Notes: generated from the sequence alone by a model not told the origin. A stretch of DNA of 64,000 bases from Photorhabdus akhurstii (GCF_018448925.1 NZ_RCWE01000006.1:62001-126000), one strand, 5' to 3'; shown: positions 9,833-19,657, numbered from the stretch's first letter. A program made the numbers and translations.

Positions 9833-10932
9833 AAATTACACATATGACCTCTGTGCATTCGCGTTTCGACATCCGTATTTTTCTAAAAGAGTGTTCTGCC
9901 TTACAAAAAGAACATGAGGTCTCCCTTATTGTCGCAGATGGTAAAGGTAATGAAGTAAAGAACAACATTGCTATCATTGATGTCGGTGTATTACCCGGTA
10001 GATTAAATAGAATCTTTAAAACAACCGATAAAGTTTATAAAAAAGCATTAGAATTAGACTCTGACTTATATCATTTCCATGATCCAGAGCTCATCCCTAT
10101 CGGATTAAAATTGAAAAAGAAAGGTAAAATAGTCATTTTTGATGCCCATGAAGATGTCCCTAAACAAATTTTTAGCAAACCTTATTTAAATAAATTTACC
10201 CGGGTTATTATCTCTAAATTATTCTCCCTCTACGAGAAATATTCTACGCCTAAATTTGATGGAATTATTACGGCCACCCCATCAATAAGAGATAAATTCT
10301 TAAAACTCAATAACAATACCATAGACATTAATAATTACCCCATATTAGGTGAATTATATAATGAAAACGCCAACTGGTATGAAAAAGAAAAACAAGTCTG
10401 CTATGTCGGCGGCATTTCTGACATTAGAGGCATAGCAGAAATAGTTGAATCCCTCTCGCATCTCACGACGAATACAAAAATGAAACTCGCAGGCAATTTT
10501 TCGGATAAAGAGCTAGAGAATAAAATAAAAAACATGAAAAATTGGCACAAAATAGATGAACTGGGATTTTTAAATCGCATAGAAACCAAAGAACTTTTAT
10601 CTAAATCTATTGCGGGTATCGTTCTATATCACCCACTCCCCAATCATATTGATGCTCAACCCAATAAGATATTCGAATATATGAGTGCGGGTATCCCGGT
10701 CATCGCTTCAAATTTCACATTATGGAAAGATATTGTTGTAAAAAACCATTGTGGCATTTGTATCGACCCATTAAATCCTAAAGAAATCGCTAATGCGATA
10801 GATTACTTGTCAAATAACCCTGATATAGCGGAAGAGATGGGTCGCAATGGGCTTATCGCAGTCAATGAAAAATACAATTGGGATATTGAAAAAAATAAAC
10901 TTAACAAATTTTACCAACACATTGGACGTTAA
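9829..10932 (+). CDS. Glycosyltransferase family 4, O-unit assembly
   Basis: The 367-residue GT-B enzyme starts MKITHMTSVHSRFDIRIF, like ManNAc-type and other uronic-acid-region transferases. Its C-terminal donor-binding block is IDAQPNKIFEYMSAGIPVIA. The conserved glutamate of the EX7E-like region sits in KIFEYMSAG. It acts at the cytoplasmic face, adding one sugar of the O-unit. It overlaps wzy by four bases (ATGA) and is followed six bases later by wbpI, so it may transfer the uronic acid product, but nothing in the sequence proves the donor. Confidence 0.8.
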   Translation: MKITHMTSVHSRFDIRIFLKECSALQKEHEVSLIVADGKGNEVKNNIAIIDVGVLPGRLNRIFKTTDKVYKKALELDSDLYHFHDPELIPIGLKLKKKGKIVIFDAHEDVPKQIFSKPYLNKFTRVIISKLFSLYEKYSTPKFDGIITATPSIRDKFLKLNNNTIDINNYPILGELYNENANWYEKEKQVCYVGGISDIRGIAEIVESLSHLTTNTKMKLAGNFSDKELENKIKNMKNWHKIDELGFLNRIETKELLSKSIAGIVLYHPLPNHIDAQPNKIFEYMSAGIPVIASNFTLWKDIVVKNHCGICIDPLNPKEIANAIDYLSNNPDIAEEMGRNGLIAVNEKYNWDIEKNKLNKFYQHIGR

Positions 10933-10937
10933 TCGAT

Positions 10938-12008
10938 ATGAAAAAAATCATTACCGTATTAGGCGCCAGACCGCAATTCATTAAAGCAAGCCCAGTATCT
11001 CGCGCTTTAAAAAATCATAATAAATTTAAAGAAATTATCATTCATACAGGTCAACATTTTGATACTAATATGTCTGATATATTTTTTAATGAATTAGCCA
11101 TCCCCAAACCGGATTACACCCTCAATATTCATGGCGGCTCGCACGGCGAAATGACCGGAAAGATGCTAATCGAAGTTGAAAAAGTACTTATCACAGAAAG
11201 ACCGGATGCCGTCATGGTATATGGTGATACAAACTCGACTTTAGCTGGCGCACTAGCCGCATCTAAATTACATATTCCGATTATCCATGTTGAAGCCGGT
11301 CTACGCAGTTTTAATATGCAGATGCCCGAAGAAATAAACAGAATATTAACCGATAATGTGAGTTCAATTCTATTCTGTCCAACAGACATTGCCGTCAATA
11401 ACCTACAAGCAGAAGGCTTCGGCTCAAAGCCCGTTCATATCAGAAAAGTCGGTGATGTCATGGAAGATGCTGCTTTATATTTTAGCCAAATGGCCAAAAA
11501 ACCCGATGGGCTGGATTCCATACAAAACTTCATATTAACCACACTCCATCGTGCTGAAAATACCGATAATCTGGCACGTTTAACTGAAATTGTAAACGCC
11601 TTAAATGACATACATAAAAGAATTGCTATTGTTATAATGCCAATTCACCCAAGAACTAAAAAAATGTTAGCGCAATACGGCTTACATTTAGACGTCCATT
11701 TAATTGAGCCAGTGGGATATTTAGAGATGATCTGGCTACTCAAAAACACTGCTCTGATTATTACCGATAGCGGCGGACTACAAAAAGAGGCTTTTTTCTT
11801 CCGTAAACCTTGTATCACCGTGAGAGATCAAACTGAATGGGTAGAATTAATTGAAGCCGGCGTAAATAAACTTTCAGAAGCTGAAAATAAAAAAATAACC
11901 CAGGCCGTTCATGACATGATAGGGACTAATATGGCCTCTATTCAATCCATGTATGGCGGCGGTATCGCCGCGACAAGAATTACTGACGAATTAGAAAAAT
12001 TACTATGA
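10938..12008 (+). CDS. wbpI: UDP-N-acetylglucosamine 2-epimerase family, WbpI type
   Basis: The 356-residue non-hydrolysing UDP-GlcNAc 2-epimerase family protein has the N-terminal GARPQFIKASP, YGDTNSTLAGALAA, HVEAGLRSFNMQMPEEINR and the late ITDSGGLQKEA block. WbpI/WlbD converts UDP-GlcNAc3NAcA to UDP-ManNAc3NAcA, the last step of the Wbp route begun at 2205. The variant GARPQFIK (instead of GTRPE) is typical of WbpI-like members rather than WecB. It overlaps the next gene by four bases. Confidence 0.88.
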   Translation: MKKIITVLGARPQFIKASPVSRALKNHNKFKEIIIHTGQHFDTNMSDIFFNELAIPKPDYTLNIHGGSHGEMTGKMLIEVEKVLITERPDAVMVYGDTNSTLAGALAASKLHIPIIHVEAGLRSFNMQMPEEINRILTDNVSSILFCPTDIAVNNLQAEGFGSKPVHIRKVGDVMEDAALYFSQMAKKPDGLDSIQNFILTTLHRAENTDNLARLTEIVNALNDIHKRIAIVIMPIHPRTKKMLAQYGLHLDVHLIEPVGYLEMIWLLKNTALIITDSGGLQKEAFFFRKPCITVRDQTEWVELIEAGVNKLSEAENKKITQAVHDMIGTNMASIQSMYGGGIAATRITDELEKLL

Positions 12009-13243
12009 ATATCGTCTATATAAACCATTATGCGGGTTCGCCGGACCTGGGTATGGAATTTCGCCCATATCATTTAGGGCAAGAGTGGATTAAATCTGGA
12101 CATAATATTGCCCTACTCGCAGCCTCCTATTCTCATGTCCGAACAAAACAACCTAAGCTGATAGATAATAAAAAAACCACCGAAAATATTAACGGATTAG
12201 AATATGTCTGGTATCCAACCCCGAGCTATAGCGGAAATGGATTACCCAGAGTCAAAAATATTTTCTCTTTTTTACGGCAAATTTGGTTTGATAGTCACAA
12301 TCTAGTTAAAAAATATCGACCTGATGTTGTCATTGCTTCAAGTACATATCCGATGGATATCTGGGTGGCAAAACGTATTGCTCAAAAAGCTAATGCCAAA
12401 TTGGTCTTTGAACTACATGATTTATGGCCGCTTTCCCCCATAGAATTAGGTGGCATGTCACCGAAACATCCCTTTATTCAATTATGTCAATTCGCTGAAA
12501 ATGCAGCTTATAAATATGCGGATGTGGTTGTTTCCATGCTTCCTAACGTACAAGAACATACGAAAGCGCATGGATTAGGTCTTAATAAATTACATATTAT
12601 TCCCAATGGTGTAGTTATAGATGATTGGGTAAATCAACTCACGCCATTAAACAGCTTACTTGAAACGTTAATCACAGCTGAAAAAAATAAAGGGCACAAA
12701 ATTGTATGTTATTGTGGCGCTCACGGACGGCCAAATGCACTAGAAAGATTACTCAAAACAGCTTCACTGCTTCATGATAAACCCATTACTTTTTTATTGG
12801 TTGGCACTGGCTTCGAAAAGGAGAATTTAATTAAAGAATCTGAATCACTGGGAATACATAACGTTATCTTCTTTGAGCCGATCCCTAAAACTCAAATCCC
12901 GACACTACTCAATAAAATTGACATTGCCTATATAGGGTTACAAAAGCAATCATTATTCAGATTTGGCATCAGCCCTAATAAACTTATCGATTATATGATG
13001 GCGGGCAAACCCATTTTATGTGCGATTGATGCCGGTAATGACCCTGTTTCCGAAGTGAATTGCGGTATCACCGTTAAGTCAGGCAAGCCAGAAGACATTG
13101 CTCAAGCCTTATTAAAACTCAGTGAATTATCAACTGAAGAATTAAACCAAATGGGGCAAAAAGGTAAAATTTACGCATTAGAAAATCACGCTTATTCCAT
13201 ATTAGCAGACAATTTCATCAAGGCCATAATCAATCATGAATAA
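12005..13243 (+). CDS. Glycosyltransferase family 4, WbuB-like
   Basis: The 412-residue GT-B enzyme has the N-terminal motif INHYAGSPDLGMEFRPYHL and ELHDLWPLSPIELGG, both characteristic of WbuB-type transferases. Its donor-binding C-terminal domain includes GISPNKLIDYMMAGKPIL. WbuB-family enzymes transfer N-acetyl-fucosamine-type or related amino sugars during O-unit assembly. The ATG overlaps the wbpI stop. The stop overlaps an ATG at 13236 that begins a broken copy of an aminotransferase gene, which shows that this gene was once directly followed by the aminotransferase. Confidence 0.8.
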   Translation: MNIVYINHYAGSPDLGMEFRPYHLGQEWIKSGHNIALLAASYSHVRTKQPKLIDNKKTTENINGLEYVWYPTPSYSGNGLPRVKNIFSFLRQIWFDSHNLVKKYRPDVVIASSTYPMDIWVAKRIAQKANAKLVFELHDLWPLSPIELGGMSPKHPFIQLCQFAENAAYKYADVVVSMLPNVQEHTKAHGLGLNKLHIIPNGVVIDDWVNQLTPLNSLLETLITAEKNKGHKIVCYCGAHGRPNALERLLKTASLLHDKPITFLLVGTGFEKENLIKESESLGIHNVIFFEPIPKTQIPTLLNKIDIAYIGLQKQSLFRFGISPNKLIDYMMAGKPILCAIDAGNDPVSEVNCGITVKSGKPEDIAQALLKLSELSTEELNQMGQKGKIYALENHAYSILADNFIKAIINHE

Positions 13244-13382
13244 TAAATTCCTTCCTTTTGGATTACCTGAAATTGGGCAATCTAAAATTGTTAAAGTCAT
13301 TGACTCACTTAAAACAATGGTGGATAACCACTCGACCTAAAACCGGAAGATTTGAAAAAAATATAGGGATTATATTTAAATA
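13236..13382 (+). pseudogene. 5' remnant of a DegT-type sugar aminotransferase gene
   Basis: The first 34 codons (MNNKFLPFGLPEIGQ, then KVIDSLKT) match the start of the intact aminotransferase at 14441 (MNSFFLPFALPEISQ, then EVIDSLKT). A single-base length difference after AAAAC shifts the frame and gives a stop at 13338. In the restored frame the match continues as WITTRPKTGRFE against WITTGPKARRFE before it fades. It is a scar left when the GT2 gene and a full aminotransferase copy were added downstream. Confidence 0.85.
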
Positions 13383-13419
13383 ACCATCATTACTATCCAA
13401 ATAGAGTGATTATTCAACC

Positions 13420-14430
13420 ATGATAAATATATCAGTTATTTGCCCTATATTAGATGAAGAAAAATATATAGAAGGGTGTATTGAATCACTTCTAAAACAA
13501 GATTACCCTACAGGGCAATTAGAGATTATTTTTATAGATGGTTGTAGCTCAGATAGTACTTTAAAGGTAATTCAGAGTTATACTGAAAAATATGAGTTCA
13601 TAAAATTACTATATAATCCTGATAAACATGTTTCTGCTGTTCTGAATATTGGTATAAAAAACTCATCAGGGGAATATATAGCCAGAATCGATGCTCATTC
13701 CTGCTATCCCAGTAACTACTTATCCAAACTATATAACTTATCAAAAGAACTTGACGCTGATAATATAGGTGGAATTGTTAATACAAAACCATGTAATTCT
13801 ACAACCATTGCCCATAATATTGCATACTCCTTAAGTACTCGCTTTGGAATGGGTAATTCCTATTTTCGAATTGGCATTAATGATATAAAAAGAGTTGATA
13901 CAGTACCTTTCGGATTTTTCAAAAGAACAATATTCGATAAAATAGGGCTGTTTGATGAGGATTTAATTAGAAACCAAGATGATGAATTTAACAACAGAAT
14001 TGTAAAGCATGGAGGTAATATATATCTTTCCCCAGATATTATTATTGATTATTATCCCAGAGATTCAATTAAAAAAATCTGTTCTATGTTCTATCAATAC
14101 GGATTATTTAAACCACTAGTCAATTTAAAATTAAAAAAAATAACATCATTCCGGCAATTAATACCACCAATTTTTGTCTTAGGGCTAATCCTAGGATTAG
14201 TTCTCTCATTCACTAGCTCAATATTTTTATATCTATATATAGGTTGTATTTTTATCTATTTCTTCTTAACTTTACTGGTATCAATAAAAGCCAACTTAAA
14301 AAATAAAAAAAACTATATTTTTTTACCCTTAATATTTTTGTGCATACATTTATCTTATGGATCAGGGTATCTCATTGGAATAATGAAAATTATATTCAAT
14401 AAGAAATTCCACGTAAAAAACAAAAGATAA
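13420..14430 (+). CDS. Glycosyltransferase family 2 with C-terminal membrane helices
   Basis: The 336 residues open with a GT-A domain (ISVICPILDEEKYIEGCIESL, split as ISVICPILDEE and GCIESLLKQDYP). It has the nucleotide-binding FIDGCSSDST and the acceptor-side aspartates in IARIDAHS and NQDDEFN. Two to three membrane helices follow from about residue 245 onward. The shape recalls ExoA/succinoglycan-type transferases that work on lipid-linked acceptors. The gene is flanked by a broken and an intact copy of the same aminotransferase gene, so it appears to be a later insertion into cluster 1. Donor and acceptor are unknown. Confidence 0.8.
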   Translation: MINISVICPILDEEKYIEGCIESLLKQDYPTGQLEIIFIDGCSSDSTLKVIQSYTEKYEFIKLLYNPDKHVSAVLNIGIKNSSGEYIARIDAHSCYPSNYLSKLYNLSKELDADNIGGIVNTKPCNSTTIAHNIAYSLSTRFGMGNSYFRIGINDIKRVDTVPFGFFKRTIFDKIGLFDEDLIRNQDDEFNNRIVKHGGNIYLSPDIIIDYYPRDSIKKICSMFYQYGLFKPLVNLKLKKITSFRQLIPPIFVLGLILGLVLSFTSSIFLYLYIGCIFIYFFLTLLVSIKANLKNKKNYIFLPLIFLCIHLSYGSGYLIGIMKIIFNKKFHVKNKR

Positions 14431-14440
14431 GGATTATATC

Positions 14441-15598
14441 ATGAACTCTTTTTTTCTCCCTTTCGCACTCCCAGAAATCAGCCAAGAAGAAATTGATGAA
14501 GTTATTGACTCACTTAAAACGGGTTGGATAACCACCGGGCCTAAAGCCAGAAGATTTGAACAAGATTTTGCCCAATATTTGGGTTCTGATGTTGAAGCAA
14601 TTTCTGTAAATTCAGCTACGGCGGGATTACATTTAGCGTTGGAAGCCATTGGTATCCAGCCAGGTGATGAAGTCATCGTTCCGACCTATACCTTTACGGC
14701 AACCGCAGAAGTTGTCCGTTATTTAGGGGCTCACCCTGTTTTTGTTGACTCTTTACCTGACAGCCTGAATATTGACCCAATAGCAATAGAAAAAGCCATA
14801 ACCGCCAAAACTAAAGCAATTATGCCTGTACACTTTGCGGGTCTGTCCTGTGATATGGATGCCATTATTGCGTTAGCTAAAAAATTTAATTTACGAATAG
14901 TTGAAGATGCCGCCCATTCATTTCCGACTTTATACAAGGGAAAGAAAATTGGCACACTAGACACCGATGTCACCGTATTCAGCTTCTACGCGAATAAAAC
15001 CATGACGACAGCAGAGGGCGGCATGCTAGTCTCCAGAGATCCAGATATCATAAAAAGAGCAAAAATAATGCGTCTCCACGGCATTAGCAAAGACGCCTTT
15101 GATAGATATCAATCTAAAATACCTGCCTGGTATTATGAAGTGATTGAGCCAGGATATAAATATAACATGCCCGATATTTGTGCATCCATCGGCATCCATC
15201 AATTACAGAAAATAAACACTTTCCACAAGAAAAGAGAAGCGATGGCGAAACTCTATGATGATGAATTAAAAGATCTGCCCATTATCTTACCTACTAAGCC
15301 TAAAGAACCTAATAGCCAACACGCCTGGCACCTATATACCATAAGATTAAATGATGAGGTTAAAATATCCCGGGATGACTTTATCATAAAAATGGCAGAA
15401 AAAAATATAGGCTGCTCTGTCCATTTTATCCCACTACATAAACAACCCATCTGGAAAAATACCTATTCTCTTAATGAAAACAACTTCCCAATCGCAGAAG
15501 AAAACTTTAAAAGAATTGTATCCATCCCTTTATATACAAAAATGACAAAAGAAGACCAAATCTACGTTATCAAAACAATTAAAGAGATCTTGGCATAA
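14441..15598 (+). CDS. DegT-family sugar aminotransferase, probably acting on the WbpM product
   Basis: The 385-residue PLP enzyme has NSATAGLHLALEAIG, PTYTFTATAEVVRYLGA, VEDAAHSFPTLY and a Schiff-base lysine in FYANKTMTTAEGG (Lys186). This variant, with HSFP and NKT, is typical of 4-keto-6-deoxy sugar aminotransferases of the PglE/WbpE-like group. With the WbpM dehydratase at 16220 it would give a UDP-4-amino-4,6-dideoxy-HexNAc, and the PglC/WcaJ-type transferase between them could use that sugar, or an acylated form, to start the O-unit. No dedicated N-acyltransferase for it is visible. It ends directly before the transferase gene. Confidence 0.8.
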   Translation: MNSFFLPFALPEISQEEIDEVIDSLKTGWITTGPKARRFEQDFAQYLGSDVEAISVNSATAGLHLALEAIGIQPGDEVIVPTYTFTATAEVVRYLGAHPVFVDSLPDSLNIDPIAIEKAITAKTKAIMPVHFAGLSCDMDAIIALAKKFNLRIVEDAAHSFPTLYKGKKIGTLDTDVTVFSFYANKTMTTAEGGMLVSRDPDIIKRAKIMRLHGISKDAFDRYQSKIPAWYYEVIEPGYKYNMPDICASIGIHQLQKINTFHKKREAMAKLYDDELKDLPIILPTKPKEPNSQHAWHLYTIRLNDEVKISRDDFIIKMAEKNIGCSVHFIPLHKQPIWKNTYSLNENNFPIAEENFKRIVSIPLYTKMTKEDQIYVIKTIKEILA

Positions 15599-16210
15599 AT
15601 GATGACATATTATTTAGCTATAAAAAGGCTTTTTGATTTTATTTCTTCTCTCATTGGACTCATCCTATTACTCCCTATTTTAATCACTATTGCTATCTGG
15701 ATAAAAATGGATTCAAAAGGTCCTATTTTTTTCCGACAAAAACGAGTGGGCCAATATAATCAAGATTTTTATATTCACAAATTTAGGAGCATGACGACGG
15801 GATCGGAGCAAAAAGGACAACTTACTATCGGTAATGATCTGCGTATTACCCACTCTGGAAAATTTATACGTAAATATAAAATTGATGAATTAGCTCAACT
15901 GATTGATGTTGTTCGAGGAAAAATGAGCTTAGTCGGGCCAAGACCCGAAGTACCACAATTTATGGACAAATATCCAGATGATGTCAGAAACAAAATATTA
16001 TCGGTAAAACCCGGCATAACAGATTTGGCTTCCATAGAAATGATAGATGAAAACCAGATACTAAGCCAATATAAAGATCCTCATCAAGCTTATATCGATA
16101 TTATTATGCCGATAAAAGCCAAGTACTACTTAGAATATATTGATAAAAAGTCATTTTTCTATGACCTAAAGATCATTTTTAAAACAATTTATAAAGTAGT
16201 GTTTAGGTAA
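15599..16210 (+). CDS. Initiating sugar-phosphate transferase (PglC/WcaJ-type)
   Basis: The 203-residue bacterial sugar transferase has one N-terminal re-entrant/membrane helix (LFDFISSLIGLILLLPILI region), then FFRQKRVGQYNQDFYIHKFRSM and the catalytic block KIDELAQLIDVVRGKMSLVGPRPEV in adjacent pieces. These enzymes move a sugar-1-phosphate to undecaprenyl phosphate and so start the O-unit. At about 200 residues it is the short PglC/WcaJ-catalytic form without the extra N-terminal helices of WbaP. Two ATG codons stand in tandem at 15599 and 15602, and either may be used. It is the only such enzyme in the window. Confidence 0.85.
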   Translation: MMTYYLAIKRLFDFISSLIGLILLLPILITIAIWIKMDSKGPIFFRQKRVGQYNQDFYIHKFRSMTTGSEQKGQLTIGNDLRITHSGKFIRKYKIDELAQLIDVVRGKMSLVGPRPEVPQFMDKYPDDVRNKILSVKPGITDLASIEMIDENQILSQYKDPHQAYIDIIMPIKAKYYLEYIDKKSFFYDLKIIFKTIYKVVFR

Positions 16211-16219
16211 TTAATCATT

Positions 16220-18094
16220 ATGAACAAGAGAATGTTTTTCAATCAAGATAGATTAATCAAAACCATCGTTCTTCTGATTGTAGATATATTTATTATCATT
16301 ATTTCATACTGGCTAAGCATGTGGCTACGCCTTGACAGAGAAGTCCCCATCCACAGCTTACAACATTGGTTAACTATTATATTCACTATACCTTTAACGC
16401 TATTTATTTTCTTAAGAATTGGTTTTTACAGATCTATATTAAAATATGTCAACATGAGTATATTGAAATGGGCCATTATTGGTTCATTTCTATCTACTCT
16501 ATTATTGACTGCAATTTCGTTATACCAGCAAGCATTTCTACCCAGAACTGTACCAATTATCTATTTTTCTTTTCTGGTTATCTCACTCTGCGGCACAAGA
16601 TTTGTCTATAGAACGCTACGTAATTTAATAAAATATAAAGGCGCGCCTGTTATCATATATGGAGCCGGAGAATCTGGCCGGCAACTCTTACCCATATTAA
16701 GAGAACATAGAGAATTCAATCCGATTGCTTTTATTGATGACAATATTAAATTACACAATTTATCTATTCATGGGGTTTATGTCTTCTCTCCAGAGAAGAT
16801 AACAATTTTAGTAGAAAAATATAATATAAAGAAAATATTATTAGCCATACCCAGTGCATCAATATCTAATAGAAAAAAAATACTTGAAAGACTCCAAAAA
16901 GAGCATTGTGAAATCCTCACCATCCCAAGCTTCAATGATCTGGTTGAAGGAAAAGCGCAAATAAACTCACTGAAACGAGTTTCTATTAACGATCTGCTAG
17001 GAAGAGAACAAGTTAACCCACTACAAAGTTTACTCAGTAAAAACATTAAAAACAAAAATGTGCTTATTACCGGTGCCGGTGGTTCAATCGGATCAGAGTT
17101 ATGCCGGCAAATCATCACTCAATCTCCTTCGCAACTGGTCTTATTTGAATTAACCGAATATTGCCTTTACTCAATAGAAAAAGAGTTACAAAAGATAAAT
17201 TCAGATAGAGATCTGAATATAACCATTACTGCAATTTTAGGTGATATAAAAGATTCAGATAAAATAGCCAGAATAATCAATAAATTTAACATTAATACCA
17301 TATACCACGCTGCGGCATATAAACATGTTCCACTAGTAGAAATGAATACCATAGAGGGCATTAATAACAATATCTTTGGCACCCTCTCACTGGCTAAAGC
17401 CGCAGTTAACCAAAAAGTTGACAAATTTGTATTAATCTCTACCGATAAAGCCGTCCGCCCGACAAATACAATGGGCGCAACAAAAAGATTTGCCGAACTA
17501 ATACTACAAGCTTTTGCTAAAGAGAACAGCCATACAAAATTCTCAATGGTTCGCTTTGGTAACGTTCTTGGTTCATCCGGTTCCGTTGTCCCCCTATTCG
17601 AGAAACAGATAAAAAGTGGTGGGCCGATAACCCTCACTCACAAAGACATTACCCGTTACTTCATGACAATCCCGGAAGCCGCCCAATTAGTTATCCAGGC
17701 AGGAGCGATGGGCAATAATGGCGATGTCTTTGTTCTGGATATGGGCGAATCAGTAAAAATTTATGATCTCGCCCGGAAAATGATCCATCTTTCTGGGCTG
17801 GCCGTAAAAGATGAAACCAATCCTCATGGCGATATCGAAATCAAAATTACCGGATTAAGACCCGGTGAAAAACTTTATGAAGAGCTCTTAATTGGTGATA
17901 ATGTCTCTGGCACCAATCACCCAAGAATAATGACAGCCAATGAAGTTTTTCTGACTTGGGATAAATTAAACCCATTATTAAATGACCTAAAAACATCTTG
18001 TGAAAATTACGATTTTGAAAATATTAGGAAGCTCCTTATCAATGCTCCTATTGATTTCCATCCTAAAGATTACATTTACGATCTTCTAAAATAA
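16220..18094 (+). CDS. wbpM: UDP-GlcNAc 4,6-dehydratase, WbpM type
   Basis: The 624 residues hold four N-terminal membrane helices (about 10-110), a first Rossmann domain (YGAGESGRQLL, Gly from residue 148) and a second, catalytic SDR domain (ITGAGGSIGSELCRQ, from about residue 285). The active-site block is STDKAVRPTNTMGATKR, with Met418 and Lys422 in place of the usual Tyr and Lys, as in WbpM/FlaA1-like enzymes. It converts UDP-GlcNAc to a 4-keto-6-deoxy intermediate. It is the last gene of cluster 1's biosynthetic run and nine bases follow the transferase before it. Confidence 0.92.
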   Translation: MNKRMFFNQDRLIKTIVLLIVDIFIIIISYWLSMWLRLDREVPIHSLQHWLTIIFTIPLTLFIFLRIGFYRSILKYVNMSILKWAIIGSFLSTLLLTAISLYQQAFLPRTVPIIYFSFLVISLCGTRFVYRTLRNLIKYKGAPVIIYGAGESGRQLLPILREHREFNPIAFIDDNIKLHNLSIHGVYVFSPEKITILVEKYNIKKILLAIPSASISNRKKILERLQKEHCEILTIPSFNDLVEGKAQINSLKRVSINDLLGREQVNPLQSLLSKNIKNKNVLITGAGGSIGSELCRQIITQSPSQLVLFELTEYCLYSIEKELQKINSDRDLNITITAILGDIKDSDKIARIINKFNINTIYHAAAYKHVPLVEMNTIEGINNNIFGTLSLAKAAVNQKVDKFVLISTDKAVRPTNTMGATKRFAELILQAFAKENSHTKFSMVRFGNVLGSSGSVVPLFEKQIKSGGPITLTHKDITRYFMTIPEAAQLVIQAGAMGNNGDVFVLDMGESVKIYDLARKMIHLSGLAVKDETNPHGDIEIKITGLRPGEKLYEELLIGDNVSGTNHPRIMTANEVFLTWDKLNPLLNDLKTSCENYDFENIRKLLINAPIDFHPKDYIYDLLK

Positions 18095-18307
18095 TATCTA
18101 TAAATACATTCATGTCATGAAACTGGCTGGAAATCATATAATTCAGAAAATTAAAATAACAAGCTAACAAAAACCTCATTATTAGATATATCATATGCAT
18201 TATACTTCCTTCATTTATTCCCTCAACAAAGGAGAATGATTAAACATCTGGAAATTATGAAACCAGCCTCTTAGCATGAGTCTATAAACTTATGAAACAG
18301 TACCCAA

Positions 18308-19267
18308 ATGGCTATATTCATCAACCGTAAAGTAACAGCCAATGCCTATGGACTATTCTCCGGTGTTTTTTGGGGACTCACTGGTGTTCTTTTAGCTACT
18401 TTATTAAAAAGCAACACTCTTTCCTCTTATTTCCTTATTCCTATCATTATTGCTTTCCTAAATGATACGATTTCATGCGGATATATGTTTATATATCTTA
18501 TAGTTAAAGGAAAATACCGAGCGATACGCCTTATCCCCAAAAACAAGAAAAATGGCATAATTATACTAGCGGCTATATTTGGCGGCCCAATTGGCATGTC
18601 TTGTTATATTTTAGCTATACAATACATTGGTATTAGCTACACAGCCACTATTTCGGCAACTTACCCTGCTATTGGGGCGCTCATTTCTTTTTTCCTGCTT
18701 AAAGATCGTATTCACCTTATCGGCATATTGGGATTAATACTGGCCGTTGTATGCACTATGATATTAGGTTATTCGGCATCAACTCAGACAATATCTGGCT
18801 GGATAGGTTTTCTCTTCGCTTTTATATGCGCGCTAGGCTGGAGTTCCGAAGTTGTTATCAGCTCTTACGGTATGAACAAAGATATACCTGCTGATATTGC
18901 TTACTTCATCAGGCAATTATCATCCTCAGTGGGCTATTTAGTTATTATCATATTATTCATTCACTCTTTCCCTGGTATTGTAAATATATTCTCAAATATA
19001 GAATTATACTCTTTATTATTTTTCACCTCTCTGGTCGCCACGCTATCGTACCTCTTCTACTACAAAGCAATCTGCATGCTTCAACCCATCCGCGCTATGA
19101 GTTTAAACATCACCTATGCTATCTGGGCAGTGATTTTTGCTTGTTTGCTGGTAGATGAGCCTATCTCTATAAAACTAGTGCTCCTATGTGTAGGAGTCTC
19201 TACCGGTTCATTCCTGACTGCGGTAAACCCACTTAACATCAAAAAATTGATTTTGACGCTTAAATGA
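18308..19267 (+). CDS. DMT/EamA-family transporter, possibly LicB-like
   Basis: The 319 residues form about ten membrane helices in two EamA halves. The block GGPIGMSCYILAIQYIG, then YPAIGALISFFLLKDRI, resembles the choline-uptake protein LicB of lic loci more than RhaT or YdcZ members, though this is a by-eye judgement. A 213-base gap separates it from wbpM, so it may have its own promoter. Interest comes from licD and a cytidylyltransferase being encoded 3-8 kb downstream. A LicB-type permease would import choline or a related amino alcohol at the inner membrane. It could equally export or import another metabolite. Confidence 0.7.
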   Translation: MAIFINRKVTANAYGLFSGVFWGLTGVLLATLLKSNTLSSYFLIPIIIAFLNDTISCGYMFIYLIVKGKYRAIRLIPKNKKNGIIILAAIFGGPIGMSCYILAIQYIGISYTATISATYPAIGALISFFLLKDRIHLIGILGLILAVVCTMILGYSASTQTISGWIGFLFAFICALGWSSEVVISSYGMNKDIPADIAYFIRQLSSSVGYLVIIILFIHSFPGIVNIFSNIELYSLLFFTSLVATLSYLFYYKAICMLQPIRAMSLNITYAIWAVIFACLLVDEPISIKLVLLCVGVSTGSFLTAVNPLNIKKLILTLK

Positions 19268-19657
19268 GCGCGATTCTATTCGTAGCAAGTTTAGGCTCGC
19301 TTTAATGTTATAGTTAAAGAAAACCACTAAGACTCTGCTGACCATCAATAATATATTGCCAAGTATTCTCACACCGACCTTAATCACCTCCTTCCCTTCT
19401 CTGACTTCTTCGATAACACTATTTATATTACATTTACCATAATACCTTTAAAAATTACAGATAACAGAATTAAGCACATCGTTATCCCACCAATCACAAT
19501 GCTAAATAAGCATGATGTCACAATTAAGCTTTACTATCGGATGGATACCACGGAAATACTTCCACATCCCAAAGCGAATGGAACATCGTGTAACATGTTG
19601 AAAAATAATAAATCATAGTACGTTGTTGGTAAAATCTAACCACTATTCCATGAGCAG
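19268..19657. other. Intergenic stretch after the transporter gene
   Basis: I found no convincing gene, RNA or IS end in these 390 bases. The last part (about 19621-19657) aligns loosely with the end of cpxA: PLFHEQ-stop reads opposite PLHGR-stop just before the shared TAATACAG. It is therefore probably a decayed cpxA tail that belongs to the leader repeat that follows. Confidence 0.5.
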
